Notes under the pieces: generated by a model
The model's database searches: none
What the model was told of the DNA's origin: nothing
Seen by the model: only the letters and a program-made list of their open reading frames with translations
Position numbers and translations under genes: made by a program
Shown: positions 1 through 10,616 of the stretch, piece by piece
Position numbering within the stretch: position 1 is the stretch's first letter
How the letters are laid out: the number at the start of each line of letters is the position of its first letter
Assembly: GCA_019918135.1 (NCBI GenBank)
Contig: WBZZ01002117.1
Coordinates: forward strand, 1-64,000
DNA: 64,000 nucleotides
Source: Paulinella micropora
Taxonomy: Eukaryota; Cercozoa; Imbricatea; Euglyphida; Paulinellidae
Direction: 5' to 3'

Positions 1-860
1 ACTACTTGGGCGCCACAAGCAGCGGTGTTTTGCGAGGGAAAGCCTTGCGCTGATGACGATGAGAGAATCTATGCAGGCGATATTACGTACACGTGGGGGA
101 AATTTCGTAGCGAGGACCCCGACGATATGCTACGCGTATATAAATGGAACAGCCCTACAATGGCCACCATGAACTCCGGAAACTAAAAAGTTTTGCTAGG
201 CATTACGGACGAGACTCATGACCTGGTGATGTTCCGAACAAGCTTATCCGTGTACAGGTCGGCGGGCTGGCCATGCTGCCCCTAGCGGCTAGTACTGCTT
301 TGGAAAATTTTTCTTACGGAAGTTTTGTGCTTGTGTCGGAAAACGGGGCACAGCCACGGGACGCAGCCCCGCCCAAACGCCGCAGGCTACTTGGCCCTAG
401 CCAACCGGAACTGCTCGACTGGAGGCAGGAAAAGCGGCCTCTGTCCCTAGCAGAGGACCAATAACTAAACACGTTATTTCAAAGCCTCGAAAGTATTAAG
501 GCGCGAGAGGTCCGCGTGCCTTCTTAGGGCATATTCTACCGCCGGCATGGGAATGATTTTGAAAAATACATAGTAGAGCGTTTCGGCTGCTCCAGTTTAC
601 TATTATACGCACAAGCCTGGACTTTGCAAATAACAGGGCAAAGGCAAGGCAAAAATCTTTTTGAGGGTGACATCGCCCCGGCTATGGAGAGGCTCGTTGC
701 TTGGCTTTTTGATGTGTCAAGAAATTGTCTGCACGATCAGAGGGCTTTGTGTGCTTGGGGCGCGTGCGGGGCCATGTAGAGGACAAACACTCCCTCGTGA
801 TCGAACTGACACGTTCCACTTGGAGCAAGAACCCGGCCCGGTTGCTCTATTGACTTTTTT
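1..860 (+). pseudogene. Decayed copy of the unknown gene at 6180-7038
   Basis: Conceptual translation of this stretch matches the protein of the minus-strand gene at 6180-7038 in the same order. A YxWNSP motif is followed by KLIRVQxGGLA, then FxYGSxVLV, then an FYRxxGNxFE segment, and last the near-identical end LTRSTWSKNP. The two copies are therefore inverted paralogs about 5.5 kb apart. This one has several breaks and is cut by the window edge, so its true start is not visible. The function of the family is unknown; no catalytic motif stands out. The coding similarity is clear, but I infer rather than see that the copy is dead. Confidence 0.7.
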
Positions 861-1029
861 TTCCCCCTTTCTCCTGACTTCACAAGGAAGAGAGCTACTG
901 GTTTCTTGTCTTTTTTGTTATACTAATACAGAAAATCAAATATTAAAAAAAAGTATATTACTAGAAAAGAATAATATTTTAATAGGGTTTTTAAAACAAA
1001 AAAACTATTTTTCCACTTTTGAGTGCTCA

Positions 1030-1235
1030 CACATACCACCCCCCTCCGCTCCCCCCCCCCCCCCCCTCCCTCCTCTCTTCCCACTTTTTTATAGCCGATC
1101 TTGTGTAGAAGAGAAAGTGACAGGCCAAGCAGAAAGGAAAACCGGAGAGAGAAAAGAGGGGGGGGGGGGGGGAGAGAGAGAGGGAGAGGGGGGGGGGGGG
1201 GGGGGGGGAGAGAGAGAGAGAGAGAGAGAGGGCGC
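1030..1235. repeat. Polypyrimidine and polypurine tracts
   Basis: A C-run near 1041-1066 is followed, after a short mixed stretch, by about 100 bases of almost pure G and A with long G-runs and a GA dinucleotide array at its end. It lies between the decayed gene to the left and the end of the RBR-type gene to the right. The same kind of tract recurs in most gaps of this window outside 43.35-52.2 kb. Confidence 0.8.
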
Positions 1236-2789
1236 AGGGTGCGCACAGATTGAACAGAAGGGACGCACGGATGGGTTTGAATGCCCCTGCGTGTTGCCAT
1301 CCTTGATGCACTTGCGAGACGGACAGAGCCAGTTAGGTTCCACGGGATTGAAATACACAAAGCTTTTGTCCAGTGCCACAAGCTGCGCCGCCACCTGCTT
1401 TTTGAGTTAGTTGTACACGTCGCGGAGTTCATCGCTGCGATGATGTAGGCGCGGGCCCGGCAATGCGCTACAAAAAGTTTACAGTCCTCGACAGTAGTTA
1501 AGAATACACGACCCTCTCCGTCTGCTGATAGAGGAAGCGAGTTCATACGACAACGTCTGCTGTAGAAATGGTCGTGATAAATATCGGGATAGACGTCCTG
1601 GTCCTGGTGCAGCTCCTTATACTCCTGCTTTTCGATCTCGGTGGTCGCGTAGCCGCAAAGACTACAGAACTGGCCCACACACACCTCACACTTCACCACC
1701 AAGCAGTTCTAGTCGCTGACGAACTTTTCCTGGCCGTCCACCACTTCTCCAGTCTTTTTCAGGTAGTTGTTGATGTTGGCCTTGCAGAGAGTGCCTCCAG
1801 TCGTACAAGGGCAGCGAAGTGTGTTGGCGCGATCAAGGATTTTGGCCGCTAATGCGGGCGCCCTGGTTTGCTCTTCTCGCAGCAAAGCCTCCCGCCTTTC
1901 AACGTAGGCCAGCGCTAGGGCCCGAAGGGACGTGCAGTTCGCTTCCGTCTGAGGCTCGTAGGCTTGCAGCACAGCACGGTCGTTGATGGAGCACGGGGTT
2001 GCACAGCTTACGCACGCCAGCTGGCCCTGACTCTTGTTGTAATGATGCGCAGGGCCTTCCCTTTCCCATATGCTGATCTTCAAGCGCATGCACCCTACGC
2101 AGGCTGGAACCTTGGATACGCAGGCCTCGGTAGGGCAAGTATAGCCAGGCACTCCTTCATCGCAGCAAATTCCGCAAGTCACTGTAAGGTGTACAGGCAG
2201 CTCGGGGCGGCTCGGGGCGGCTTGCGTTGCCTGGAATGGCGCACTCGTTAGTTGGAAATGCTCGTGGCGGCTTGCTTGGTGTTTGGGCACAAGGACACTC
2301 CAGCAAAGACGGCGCACTCCGTATTTCCTGAAGCTCGTCCTCAAGTTGCTTGACTATCTTTGCCTTTTCCTTGAGCTTGGCCTGTGCTCTGGCCAGGCTT
2401 TTCTCGGCCCTGGAGTTGCTCTTGTTTAAGTTGGACAGCAGGCCCTTCGCATCACTCTGCTTCTCCGCTAGTTCGCGCTGACTTTTCTGGTACTGCTCGA
2501 GCCTGTACTGACAGCCGGTAATCTTTACTTCCATTTGTCTCTGTTGGACTTTATAAAGCTCAAGTTTGTCAGCTAATTCTGCCTTGGTCTTGTTCTTGGC
2601 ATCGAATGTCGCCTGAGCCTGTTCTATAGTCAGAGTTTGATGTTCTGCCTCAGACTTGGCCTTTTCTATTTTGAGCTTCAGCTGGTCTATTACCAGGCTG
2701 CGGTAATGTTTCAATTTGGTTTTGGTGTTTTCTAATCTCGGTTTCTTAGAAGCTGGCTCTTGCATGAAACCAAAAAAGCTAGTACACAT
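1089..2789 (-). pseudogene. RBR/RING-type E3 ubiquitin ligase-like gene (broken)
   Basis: The N-terminal third is a long charged coiled coil rich in Lys, Glu and Gln, after a short basic KKPRLEN segment. It is followed by cysteine clusters typical of RING and in-between-RING (IBR) folds: CGICCDEG, CPTEAC, CVGC, CVSC, then CPC, and KCEVCVGQFCSLCG, with a last CPSRKC and FCSIC near the end. That order (coiled coil, RING1, IBR, C-terminal zinc pair) is the plan of RBR ubiquitin ligases, which pass ubiquitin through a thioester to a substrate. The coding signal is spread over more than one frame, so the gene looks broken about two or three times, or the sequence has errors. A host-manipulation role is inferred. 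The start could be at 2789 or the next Met at 2765. Confidence 0.55.
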
Positions 2790-2849
2790 CACAGAAAAAA
2801 ATTTGAGAAAGAGGGAGAAGGGTCAAGCGTATTTTTGGAGGCGGATGGG

Positions 2850-3845
2850 GGTTGGGACATGTAAGTGCACAATGTGTGTGCTGGTGTACCAAACTAAATC
2901 GTCTGCGCACAGAAAATCAAAAATCGTACATAGACACAATCGACTTGTACACATGCACAAATCAAATGTTCTGTGTACACAAACACAGTCATTCGTTTAC
3001 ACGTATATGTTTGCTTATGCAATCAATCTTCTTTTACAGACACGAAAACCAGATTGTACACAGGTACAATCGAAATGTACACACGTAGAATCAAACACTC
3101 ACACGTGCACGCACGCAATCGAATTAGACACATATAATTAACTCAAGCAGAAGTACAGACCTTCACACGCACATATAAGCATTGCAGTACATACAATACA
3201 CAAAACGACTCTACACGCACGATCATGGTGTACAGACGTGCAACCAAGACTGTACACACAAACAGCCAAAATCTGTACACCCAAACAAACAAAAATCCGT
3301 ACACACACAACCAAATCTGTACGCACAAACACTTCAGACATTGTACACACAAACACTTCAGACATGTACACACAAACAACCAAAATCTGTACACACACAC
3401 AGCCGAATCCGTACACACACACAGCCAAAATCTGTACACACACATACAGCCGAATCTATACACACACACAGCCAAATTCTGTACACACACACACAGCCAA
3501 AATCTGTACACACACACACACAGCCGAATCCGTACACACACACAGCCAAAATCTGTGTACACACACACACACACAGCCGAATCCGTACACACACACACAG
3601 CCAAAATCCGTACACACACACAGCCGAATCCGTACACACACACAGCCAAAATCTTTACACACACACAGCCGAATCCATACACACACACACAGCCAAAATC
3701 TGTACACACACACAGCCGAATCCGTACACACACAGCCAAAATCTGTACACACACACACACACACACAGCCGAATCCGTATAAACACAGCCAAAATCTGTA
3801 CACACACACAGCCGAATCTGTACACACAAAACAGCTAATCTAAAC
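2850..3845. repeat. CA-rich minisatellite with two alternating unit types
   Basis: From about 3280 to 3830 the sequence is a tandem array of roughly 20-22-bp units. Each has an (AC)n stretch followed by either AGCCGAATCCGT or AGCCAAAATCTGT. The two forms largely alternate, giving a higher-order unit of about 42-45 bp. The flanks (2850-3280) carry looser relatives built around GTACAC and AATC. Long open frames cross the array on both strands, but they only translate the repeat (HTHTAES, CVYGFG) and are not genes. The gap between the RBR-type gene and the SNF2 helicase (2790-4325) holds nothing else that I recognise. Confidence 0.9.
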
Positions 3846-4196
3846 TCACTCGCATTCAAGCGTACATGCAAGTCGTACATCTATAACACAGAAGTGGATA
3901 AGAGGGGGAGGGGGGTAAGGAAGAACAATGACGGGAGAAAGAGGGGGAAGGGCGGGGGGCCGCGATTCGAACACAGGTTGGCTCATTTCGCTCTCTGTTC
4001 ATGAGGGTGGGCCGCGTGAAAAAAACAACCGAAGCAGCATTGTGCTAGAAAAAATCCTATTGAGAGTTGCAACATTGTGAGCACGTGACGCAAGCAGACC
4101 CCCCCCCCCCCCGGCTACGGACGGTTTGCGTTCGGCGCCTAGAGGGACAAACTGCAAAAATACAATCGAGCATTTTTGCCTCAAACCTGCATAGTT

Positions 4197-4197
<1 letters not shown>

Positions 4198-4234
<37 letters not shown>
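4198..4234. repeat. (CA)n microsatellite
   Basis: About eighteen uninterrupted CA dinucleotides lie roughly 90 bases upstream of the SNF2 helicase start. Confidence 0.95.
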
Positions 4235-4236
<2 letters not shown>

Positions 4237-4325
4237 AAGCTCTGCTCTACGTAATCGACTATTTTCAGTTCTGGAGTTACAAGTGCAAAGAGAGAAATCT
4301 TACAGGACAAGAAAAAGGCAAAAGC

Positions 4326-5269
4326 ATGGAGCCTAGCCCGGCGGGGCGCCGCCACCGCTTGAACGATGTGCAAGAGAGGGCCGTGCGCTACTGCCTAGAG
4401 AAGCGGAGGGCGTTGCTGGGCCTCCCTCCCGGCACTGGCAAGACCGCCATCGCCTTGTCGTTTCTCAAGAGGGCCCGCGGCTTTGAGCAAAGAAGCCTGC
4501 CAGCACTGGTCCTGTCGCCCAGCTCTAACTGCTTTCATTGGATACAAGAGGCCGAGCGCTGGCTGGGTATGCGGCACCGACCCGAGGTTTACCAGCAGCA
4601 GCGTGACGCGCCGCAGCTGTCTCCCGAGGCTCTGCGGGAGAGCGGGACGCACCTGTGCCTAATAGGCGAAAGCCGGGACCGCTTCCCAATGCCAGGAGCG
4701 CTGATCTACGTTATGTCGTATCAAATGGCCCTGAAGCTGTACAAGAGCGGGCGTCTGCAGGAGGCGCAGCTGGGCACTGCCATACTGGACGAGAGCCACT
4801 GTTTGAAAACCACCAAGTCGCAAACTACGCTGATGGCCCAGGCGGTCTTCCACGCGGGCAGGGTACCCTACTGCCTGTGCCTAACGGGGACCCCCGCCAA
4901 CCGCACCGTACAGCTGTGGCCGCAGCTGCCCCTGCTGTGCCCCGGGGGCCTGCGTGCAATCGGCCTCAACTACAGAAACTTTGTGATGCGCTACTGCGCG
5001 GGCAAGGAAGTGCGGCGGGGCTACGACCGGGTGCGCAAAAAGCCCTTGTATGCACTCGACGCCAGCGGGAGCTCTAACCTGCCGGAGCTGTGCTCCTCTC
5101 TGCAACGCCTATGTCTCTTTACCAGCGGAGATTTGGAGCAGGATAAGTTTACGTTTGAGCGGAAGGTGGTGATTTTTAAGCCCTCGGCGGCCGACGCCGA
5201 GTTTCTGGCGGGGCTGTGGCTGCGTGACAGGTCCGAACTGCCGGCACTGGCTCAGCAGCTAGAAAGCGT

Positions 5270-5349
<80 letters not shown>

Positions 5350-6143
5350 TTACTACCGGGGACCCGCCCGGGGCCGACGACGACGACGACGACAAGCCCC
5401 CCGGGGCGGCGACCAACGTGCTGGCGGAGTACGGTGGGCTGGCCGCCCCCGCCAGGGGCGGCGTCGAAGCCGCCCAGCGCGCGAGCAAGCGGCGCAGGTT
5501 CGAGCAGCCAGCCGCGCCAGCGCCCCGCGCCCATAGCTCCGAGGGGCTGTGCCGCTTAATCACCTTCAGCCGCTGTTACAACGAATCCAAACGCATCAAA
5601 CAGCAGATAGCCAAGCGCTACTTTGAAGAAAAGGTCACGCCCTTGCTGCGCAACCGCGAGGCCAAGCACAAGTGCCTGCTCTTTTGCGACAATGATGACT
5701 TCTGGAGGCTCTTGCAGGAGTGGCTGCGCGAGCTGGTCTGGGCGGACAAGGCGGACCCAGAGAAGTACTTTGTGGCGCTCAACGGCACGACACCTCCTAA
5801 CCAACGCGCCGGCCTCATCCAGAGGTTCCAGCACAAGCCTAGGTGCCGCGCGGCCGTGCTCAGCATTCGCGCGGCCGGAAGTGGGCTGAACCTAATGGCG
5901 GCCGACCACGTCTTCTTCTTCCAGCTGACCTGGTCCGGCAGCGATTTACTCCAGGCCGAAAAACGCGCCTGCCGGATGGGCCAGCGCCGGCATGTGCGCA
6001 TTATAATTCTGTTACTAGATACTTTTATTGAAAGAAGACAGTGGGCCTTAAATACCATCAAGATCAAGAACCAAGCGGCCGTTATGCACCAGGCCGCGCT
6101 GGCCAGCAAGGGCTTGTTGTGCGAAACAGAATACTTTAATTGA
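4326..6143 (+). CDS. SNF2-family DNA helicase/ATPase
   Basis: 605 residues. Helicase motif I is GLPPGTGKT at residues 32-40, motif II is DESH near 155, motif III is LTGTPANR near 186, and the C-terminal lobe ends with motif VI, QAEKRACRMGQ, near 543. This is the short SNF2 layout of SMARCAL1-like proteins, which remodel or anneal DNA using ATP and are common in NCLDVs. The two lobes are joined by a low-complexity linker with a run of about 26 Thr encoded by (ACT)n, a Gly/Pro/Asp stretch and a basic RKRRR-like patch. I chose the Met at 4326 because the frame upstream only translates the CA microsatellite. The 3' end is followed by an A-rich stretch and then the convergent gene at 6180. Confidence 0.88.
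5271..5348 (+). repeat. (ACT)n trinucleotide repeat inside the SNF2 gene
   Basis: About 26 in-frame ACT triplets encode a polythreonine linker between the two helicase lobes. It keeps frame, so length changes by whole units would be tolerated. Confidence 0.95.
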
Positions 6144-6179
6144 AAAGAAAAACGAAAAAAAAATATAAAAAAATAAAAA

Positions 6180-7038
6180 CTACCAGATCTGGTGAACTGG
6201 GTTCTTGCTCCAGGTAGACCTGGTCAGCTCCACTGCCAACGCGTGACGGTCCTCAAAATGCCCCCTAACCACCCCCAGACACACGTAACCCGGGCGCAGC
6301 ACGTGCGGGGCCCGTCGAAGCAGATCGATCCACCAACACGCCAGCCGGCCCATAACAGCGGCAATCTCCGGGGCGGGCTTTTTTCGTAGTTCCTCTTGTT
6401 CCAAAATACAATAAATCCATGCTTCTGCGTAATCTAGCATTCTGCGCCGGTACTTCTCCTCTCGTTCGAGCGCCAGCTTAGCTTCGAAAAAATTTCCATC
6501 ACACCGGTAAAAATCGCCCTTGGGCGGCAACTCAAAAAAGCTCGGCTTTTTCAAACGCACCTGCCCCAGCACGTCCCTGTCGGGCTGCTTCTGCGCACAC
6601 AACAACAGGTCAGGCTTGGACCACGGCACAAGCAAGGGCTCCGCCAAGGCGCCGCGCCTCCCCTTCGACTGCTCGTCAATCCTCTCGGTCCACCAGTACT
6701 AACGAGCCGTAGGCAAACAGGCCGAGTTGGTGCGACTTGGGCACAGGAAAGAACGCCAAACCCCCGGTCTGTACTCTGATCAACTTTTCGCCACTGCTCG
6801 ACGGAGTGAACGACTCTTCGCTGACTCCCAACAGGGTCTTGGCAACTTTCCTATGACGCCATTGCTCGTCCATGGCAGGGCTGTTCCACCGGTAGCCCCT
6901 CAGCACGTCTCCGCTCTCTTCCGGCCGCAGCTCGCCACACGTATATATCAGGTCACCTTGCTGAATCGCCTGCCCGTCTCCCGGGTTCGGCGCCACTTCC
7001 ACGTAGCGCGCGTTCTGCGGCGCCCACGTCATTTCCAT
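6180..7038 (-). pseudogene. Unknown gene, relative of the decayed copy at 1-860
   Basis: The product begins MEMTWAPQNARY and contains GYRWNSPAMDEQW, LIRVQTGGLAFF and LFAYGSLVLV. A C-terminal part has CDGNFFEAK, a Trp-rich helical stretch and the end LTRSTWSKNP. It is not carried by one open frame and looks broken about once. Its start overlaps the end of the RPB10-like gene by 86 bases on the same strand, suggesting co-transcription. I recognise no family; the shared segments with 1-860 show which parts are conserved. Confidence 0.55.
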
Positions 7039-7264
7039 CTTGAGCGCTTGCTGCTACCAGCCGCTGTAAACCTCTGCGCAATACACTCTCTTCACCACTG
7101 TTGCTAACCGTCAGCAAAGCGCTACGACAGCACTCGCGTTGCAAGCCCAAGCAGTCCTGCGCTTCCGCCGTGGTGAAGCCGTTGCGCTTAAATTCCAGAT
7201 ACACTGAAATTAAGCAGCTCAAAGGTTTATTACAGGAGATACAAACCAGTGGAGCCAGTGACAT
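6953..7264 (-). CDS. RNA polymerase subunit RPB10-like
   Basis: The first 50 residues follow the RPB10/RpoN pattern. There is a CxxC near residues 8-11 (VCISCNKP), a helix, then LGLQRECCRSALLT, which supplies the CC zinc ligands and the conserved LGLxRxCCR signature. RPB10 is a small zinc-binding subunit that helps assemble RNA polymerase II, and NCLDVs encode their own copy. The usual length is 60-80 residues, whereas this frame has 103; the extra C-terminus overlaps the start of the next gene and may not be functional. The start is the ATG at 7264, just downstream of a long pyrimidine tract. It is the clearest transcription-machinery gene in the window. Confidence 0.8.
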   Translation of the reverse strand: MSLAPLVCISCNKPLSCLISVYLEFKRNGFTTAEAQDCLGLQRECCRSALLTVSNSGEESVLRRGLQRLVAASAQDGNDVGAAERALRGSGAEPGRRAGDSAR

Positions 7265-7274
7265 TCATTTTGTC

Positions 7275-7436
7275 ACCCCCCCCCCCCCCCCCCTCCCCCT
7301 CCCCCTTCCCCCCCCCCCCTCGCCTTTTCTCTCTCTCCTCTTCCCCCCCCCCTCGCCTTTTCTCTCTCCCCTCTTCCCCCCCCCCCCTCCCTCCCTCTCC
7401 TTTCTTCTTTCTCCCTCGCCTTTTCTCCCTCCCTCG

Positions 7437-7478
<42 letters not shown>

Positions 7479-7495
7479 CTCTCTTTTTCTCCCCC
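7275..7495. repeat. 220-bp polypyrimidine tract
   Basis: Almost only C and T on the plus strand: C-runs, CCCTCTC blocks and a (CT)n array at 7440-7476. It fills the whole gap between RPB10 and the primase region. On the minus strand, in which both neighbours are read, it is a purine tract. Confidence 0.95.
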
Positions 7496-9136
7496 TACTC
7501 ACGCTTCACCGTCTGAGCTAGCAACCGCATGACGTCGTCCCTGGCCCAAAGAGGCAAAAGGATCTTGACTTGTTTGGAGGCCTGCACGCAGTCGTCGTCG
7601 AGGCAACGCAGCCGTAAGTAAGTCGAGCCCACGATTACCGACATGGCATTGCTCTTGTGGATATACGTGGGCAGCACCTGCTCGGCGCTGTTAGCCGCCA
7701 TCGACGACATATACGGGCACACACAAGCCACCCTTTCGCCCTTCACGCAGATCCAGGCCAGCGGCCCTCCCTCTGCACGCTCGCCACGCTTAGCCTTGGA
7801 CAGATCCAGGGAGGGACAGCGTTGGTTCAAGCGCCCCAGATACGGGGCGACCAGCCGTTCTAGGACGTGCGCAGGGCGCGACCCCCCCGCGGTTTCGGAT
7901 GCCAGGCGCTCGTCGCAGCGCAGCTTACCCTTTATGTCCTGCCCCCACTCAACCGCCACCTCGGCTTCGCCGTCGGGCGCTGAGGAGTCCGAAGGAGCTC
8001 CCGTGCGGCTCACGACCGCACCACCGCGGCCTCCTCCGCCGCCGCCGCCGGAAGAAGACAACGACGAACCCCGCGCCAGCGTTGCCGGGGAGTACAAAAT
8101 ATCCCAAAAAGCCCACTCATCCAACGGCGCGGCCGCCGCCGGACTGCCGGGCACCGTCCAGCCCCTCTTGCGTTCGGGCTCGTCCGCTACCAGCGCGCAA
8201 GACCTCCGGCGGGTTCTGGAACGGCGCCCCCGCGAGCCCATGCCGTGTGCTGCATCCCAACATAAAATGCCGCCAGCTTAGATCCTGCCGAAACACTCGC
8301 GTGTCTCCCCCCGCCAGCCTGCCCAGCGGGAGCAGGGGCCTGCCAGCAAACACGGAACGGCACTTCCCCGTAAAGCACAGGCCCCGCACCTTGCTCGAGC
8401 TCGAGCTCGTCCTGGCGAGCTCTTTGCAAGTAACGCACGTGTAGCGCTGGGCCTTGTCCGAACATGGCAGACGCATGGGCCTCTTGACGTCGTACACTCC
8501 CAGGTCCAGCGCTTTCTGCAACGGGTTCTCCAGCAACACGCTCCGGCCGTACGAAGCTACGCACCTGTTCTGGACAGCCAGCACCAGGCGCCGCGACGTG
8601 CTCTTCTCCAGCACCAAGTCATGGTACACCAGACGAAAAGAGGGCTTGTACGCGTTCTTCAGCCTGCACACCCCTGACGCATGCAACAGGCTCGCGCTGG
8701 CACGCTCCGCCCCCACCAGCACCCTGGCTACAAAGCAAGAGCTGTCCAGCCGGACCTCAGGCCCTGGCGCCAGCGCCAGGATCTCTGGTGGGCAGGCACT
8801 GTAGCTGCCGAGCGCTAGCTCTAGGTCAATGTCCAAATAAAACCTCGTGTACTTGGGCGGCGTAATCTCGGCCAGGGCCAGGCTCTGAGACGACCCTTGG
8901 CACAGCGACAAAAGCTCGACCAGGCGTAGATAGAAACTCGGCTCGTTCGGGAACAGATATTTGCCACACGCAAAATTCGTACAGTTTATCTCGCCACCTT
9001 TGGCAGTGACTTTGTACTTCTCCGCCAGCTCGTGCAACTGCTTCACGTACACGTACTTCTCCAACACCGCCCGGGGTTCATCCTGCGCCCACTCCGGACC
9101 TTGCCAGAACCGCCCTTCCAGCTCCTCGCTCTCCAT
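7495..9136 (-). pseudogene. Archaeo-eukaryotic primase (AEP/UL52-like), broken
   Basis: The AEP core is visible: YTRFYLDIDLEL carries the hhhDhD metal motif near 8.84 kb, PSFRLVYHD the second motif near 8.63 kb, and VYDVKRPMRLPCSDK the third, with the RxxRLPxSxK signature near 8.48 kb. Cysteine pairs follow (CVTC, CFTGKC). The C-terminal part has a zinc cluster (CVCP, H, CLDDDC) like the finger that follows the core in herpesvirus UL52 and NCLDV primases. A Gly/Ser-rich acidic linker separates the two. I take the start at MESEELEGRF (9136), because the frame upstream runs into a G/C tract. The coding signal is not in one frame; about one break. It is the second primase in the window. Confidence 0.65.
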
Positions 9137-9149
9137 TGGCGAAAGGGGA

Positions 9150-9298
9150 GGGGGCGGTAAATTTTCTGGGTCCCTCCCGCTCGGAGAGAAAGGGAGAGGG
9201 AAGAGGGAAGAGAGGGGAAAAGGGGGAGGAGGGAGGGAGGGGAGGGGGGGGGGAGGGGCGGGGTGCCCCCCCCCCGGGCAGGGGAGGGGGGGGGGGAA
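9150..9298. repeat. G-rich purine tract with short C-run
   Basis: A purine-rich stretch with GGGA and GGGGAGGG blocks, a central GGGGTGCCCCCCCCCC hairpin-like piece, then more G-runs. It separates the primase start from the divergent gene at 9.4 kb. Confidence 0.85.
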
Positions 9299-9374
9299 GC
9301 ATACGTAGAAATCCAAGTGTCGGATTTGTGTTAAAAAAGCCATTGACCGCGTCCAGGAGCAGGAGCACAAGGCC

Positions 9375-10508
9375 GTGCAGCAGCAGGAAACCGCGGGACA
9401 GCTATGGCGCAATGTATGTATAGAGCCCCTTGCTGATTTGATACAACTCGTAGTTTGTCTGCTAAAGCAACGTCTGCAACTCAGCACCACCTACCCCAAG
9501 CTAAAGCCTTTTTTGCTGGGGCCGGCGGCCGAGACGGGTGCCATGGTGCACTACTTTGGAGTAGAGCCCTTTGCCTTGGTGAAGGCAAGCTATCTGGCCA
9601 GCCTAAAGGCTAACCGCTGCTCGGGCAACAAGACCGCGGCGAAAGCCTTGGTGCTAGGCGCGGACGGGGGCAGATTTGTGCAGCCGCGCCCCTCCATCCG
9701 CTCACATGAAGAGGCGTACGACGGCGGCAACATAAGTCTAAGCGGGCTGGCCCCCAAGGTCTCAACTATGTTCAACAAGCTGCTGGGACAGCAAGGAAGT
9801 ACGCCCCGCCAGCCAGGCTCCGCGTACCAAGCTCCCTCCTCCAGGCGACACGGGCTGTATGCAGATGAAGAGAGCGGCAGCGGAGGAAGCTACAGCTCGC
9901 CAGCCTCTTCACAAGCCTCGGAGCCGCCCCAAGAATCCTTGGAGCTCTCCGACCTGTCCATAAGTGAAGAAGAACACTACGACGACGACGACGACGACGA
10001 CGACGACAAGGCAGAAGAAAAGCAACAAGGCCAGGCCAGCGCCGGCATAGACTTGAATGCCTTGCTGGAACCAAAACCCAAGACCACGGCGCTGCCCAAA
10101 AAAGGTGCACGAACTAAGCGCAAAGGCTCGGCCAAGCCAGGGGCCACGGACCCGCTGCGCACGCTAACTCCGCTCCTAGACCAATGGGGTGCCTGGGTTC
10201 CCAAGATGCACTCTCTAATCCAGAGCCAACCTCTCTTGCGAGCAACGCTTGTGCGCGAGTTTGAAAAACACCACCTGACCCTCAGCTTTGATTCTGAGAC
10301 CAGGAGTTGTTACTCGGCCACAGCGAGCCGGGGCACACAGGATACAGCCGGCGCGCCTCCCGTGCGCGCCTACGTTGTGCAAGACATGCCCTTGCCGCAC
10401 CGCGCCTGGGTCTGCACGCACCCGCACGCACAAGAACCGCAACACGCCAACCACGGCTCACACAAAAAGCAGCACTTGCTAGTCATGAGGCTCAGCTTCC
10501 GTGCCTAG
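9375..10508 (+). CDS. Unknown acidic protein with Asp run
   Basis: The open frame gives about 377 residues; the first in-frame ATG is at 9543, but the codons before it also look coding, so the start is unsure. The N-terminal half is mixed helical. The middle is Ser/Pro/Glu-rich with a run of nine Asp (GACGAC repeat) and a basic KKGARTKRKG patch that could act as a nuclear signal. The C-terminal part is folded-looking (LLDQWGAWVPKMHSL) and ends His-rich. No family recognised. It is divergent from the primase and convergent with the gene at 10.6 kb. Confidence 0.6.
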   Translation: MQQQETAGQLWRNVCIEPLADLIQLVVCLLKQRLQLSTTYPKLKPFLLGPAAETGAMVHYFGVEPFALVKASYLASLKANRCSGNKTAAKALVLGADGGRFVQPRPSIRSHEEAYDGGNISLSGLAPKVSTMFNKLLGQQGSTPRQPGSAYQAPSSRRHGLYADEESGSGGSYSSPASSQASEPPQESLELSDLSISEEEHYDDDDDDDDDKAEEKQQGQASAGIDLNALLEPKPKTTALPKKGARTKRKGSAKPGATDPLRTLTPLLDQWGAWVPKMHSLIQSQPLLRATLVREFEKHHLTLSFDSETRSCYSATASRGTQDTAGAPPVRAYVVQDMPLPHRAWVCTHPHAQEPQHANHGSHKKQHLLVMRLSFRA

Positions 10509-10616
10509 CTCTCACGACACTGTACTCCTGGTTTGGTTTTTCTGTTATTATTAAAAAACAAAATTTAATTGCACAGAAATTAAAAGAAAAAAATAATGGA
10601 ATCTCAAGCGAGAAAT

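Noticed and set aside
3143-3880. Long open frames on both strands
   Set aside because: They only translate the CA minisatellite; composition is repeat-driven and there is no start context.
5252-5563. Minus-strand frames with poly-Val or poly-Ser
   Set aside because: Antisense of the ACT repeat and linker in the SNF2 gene.
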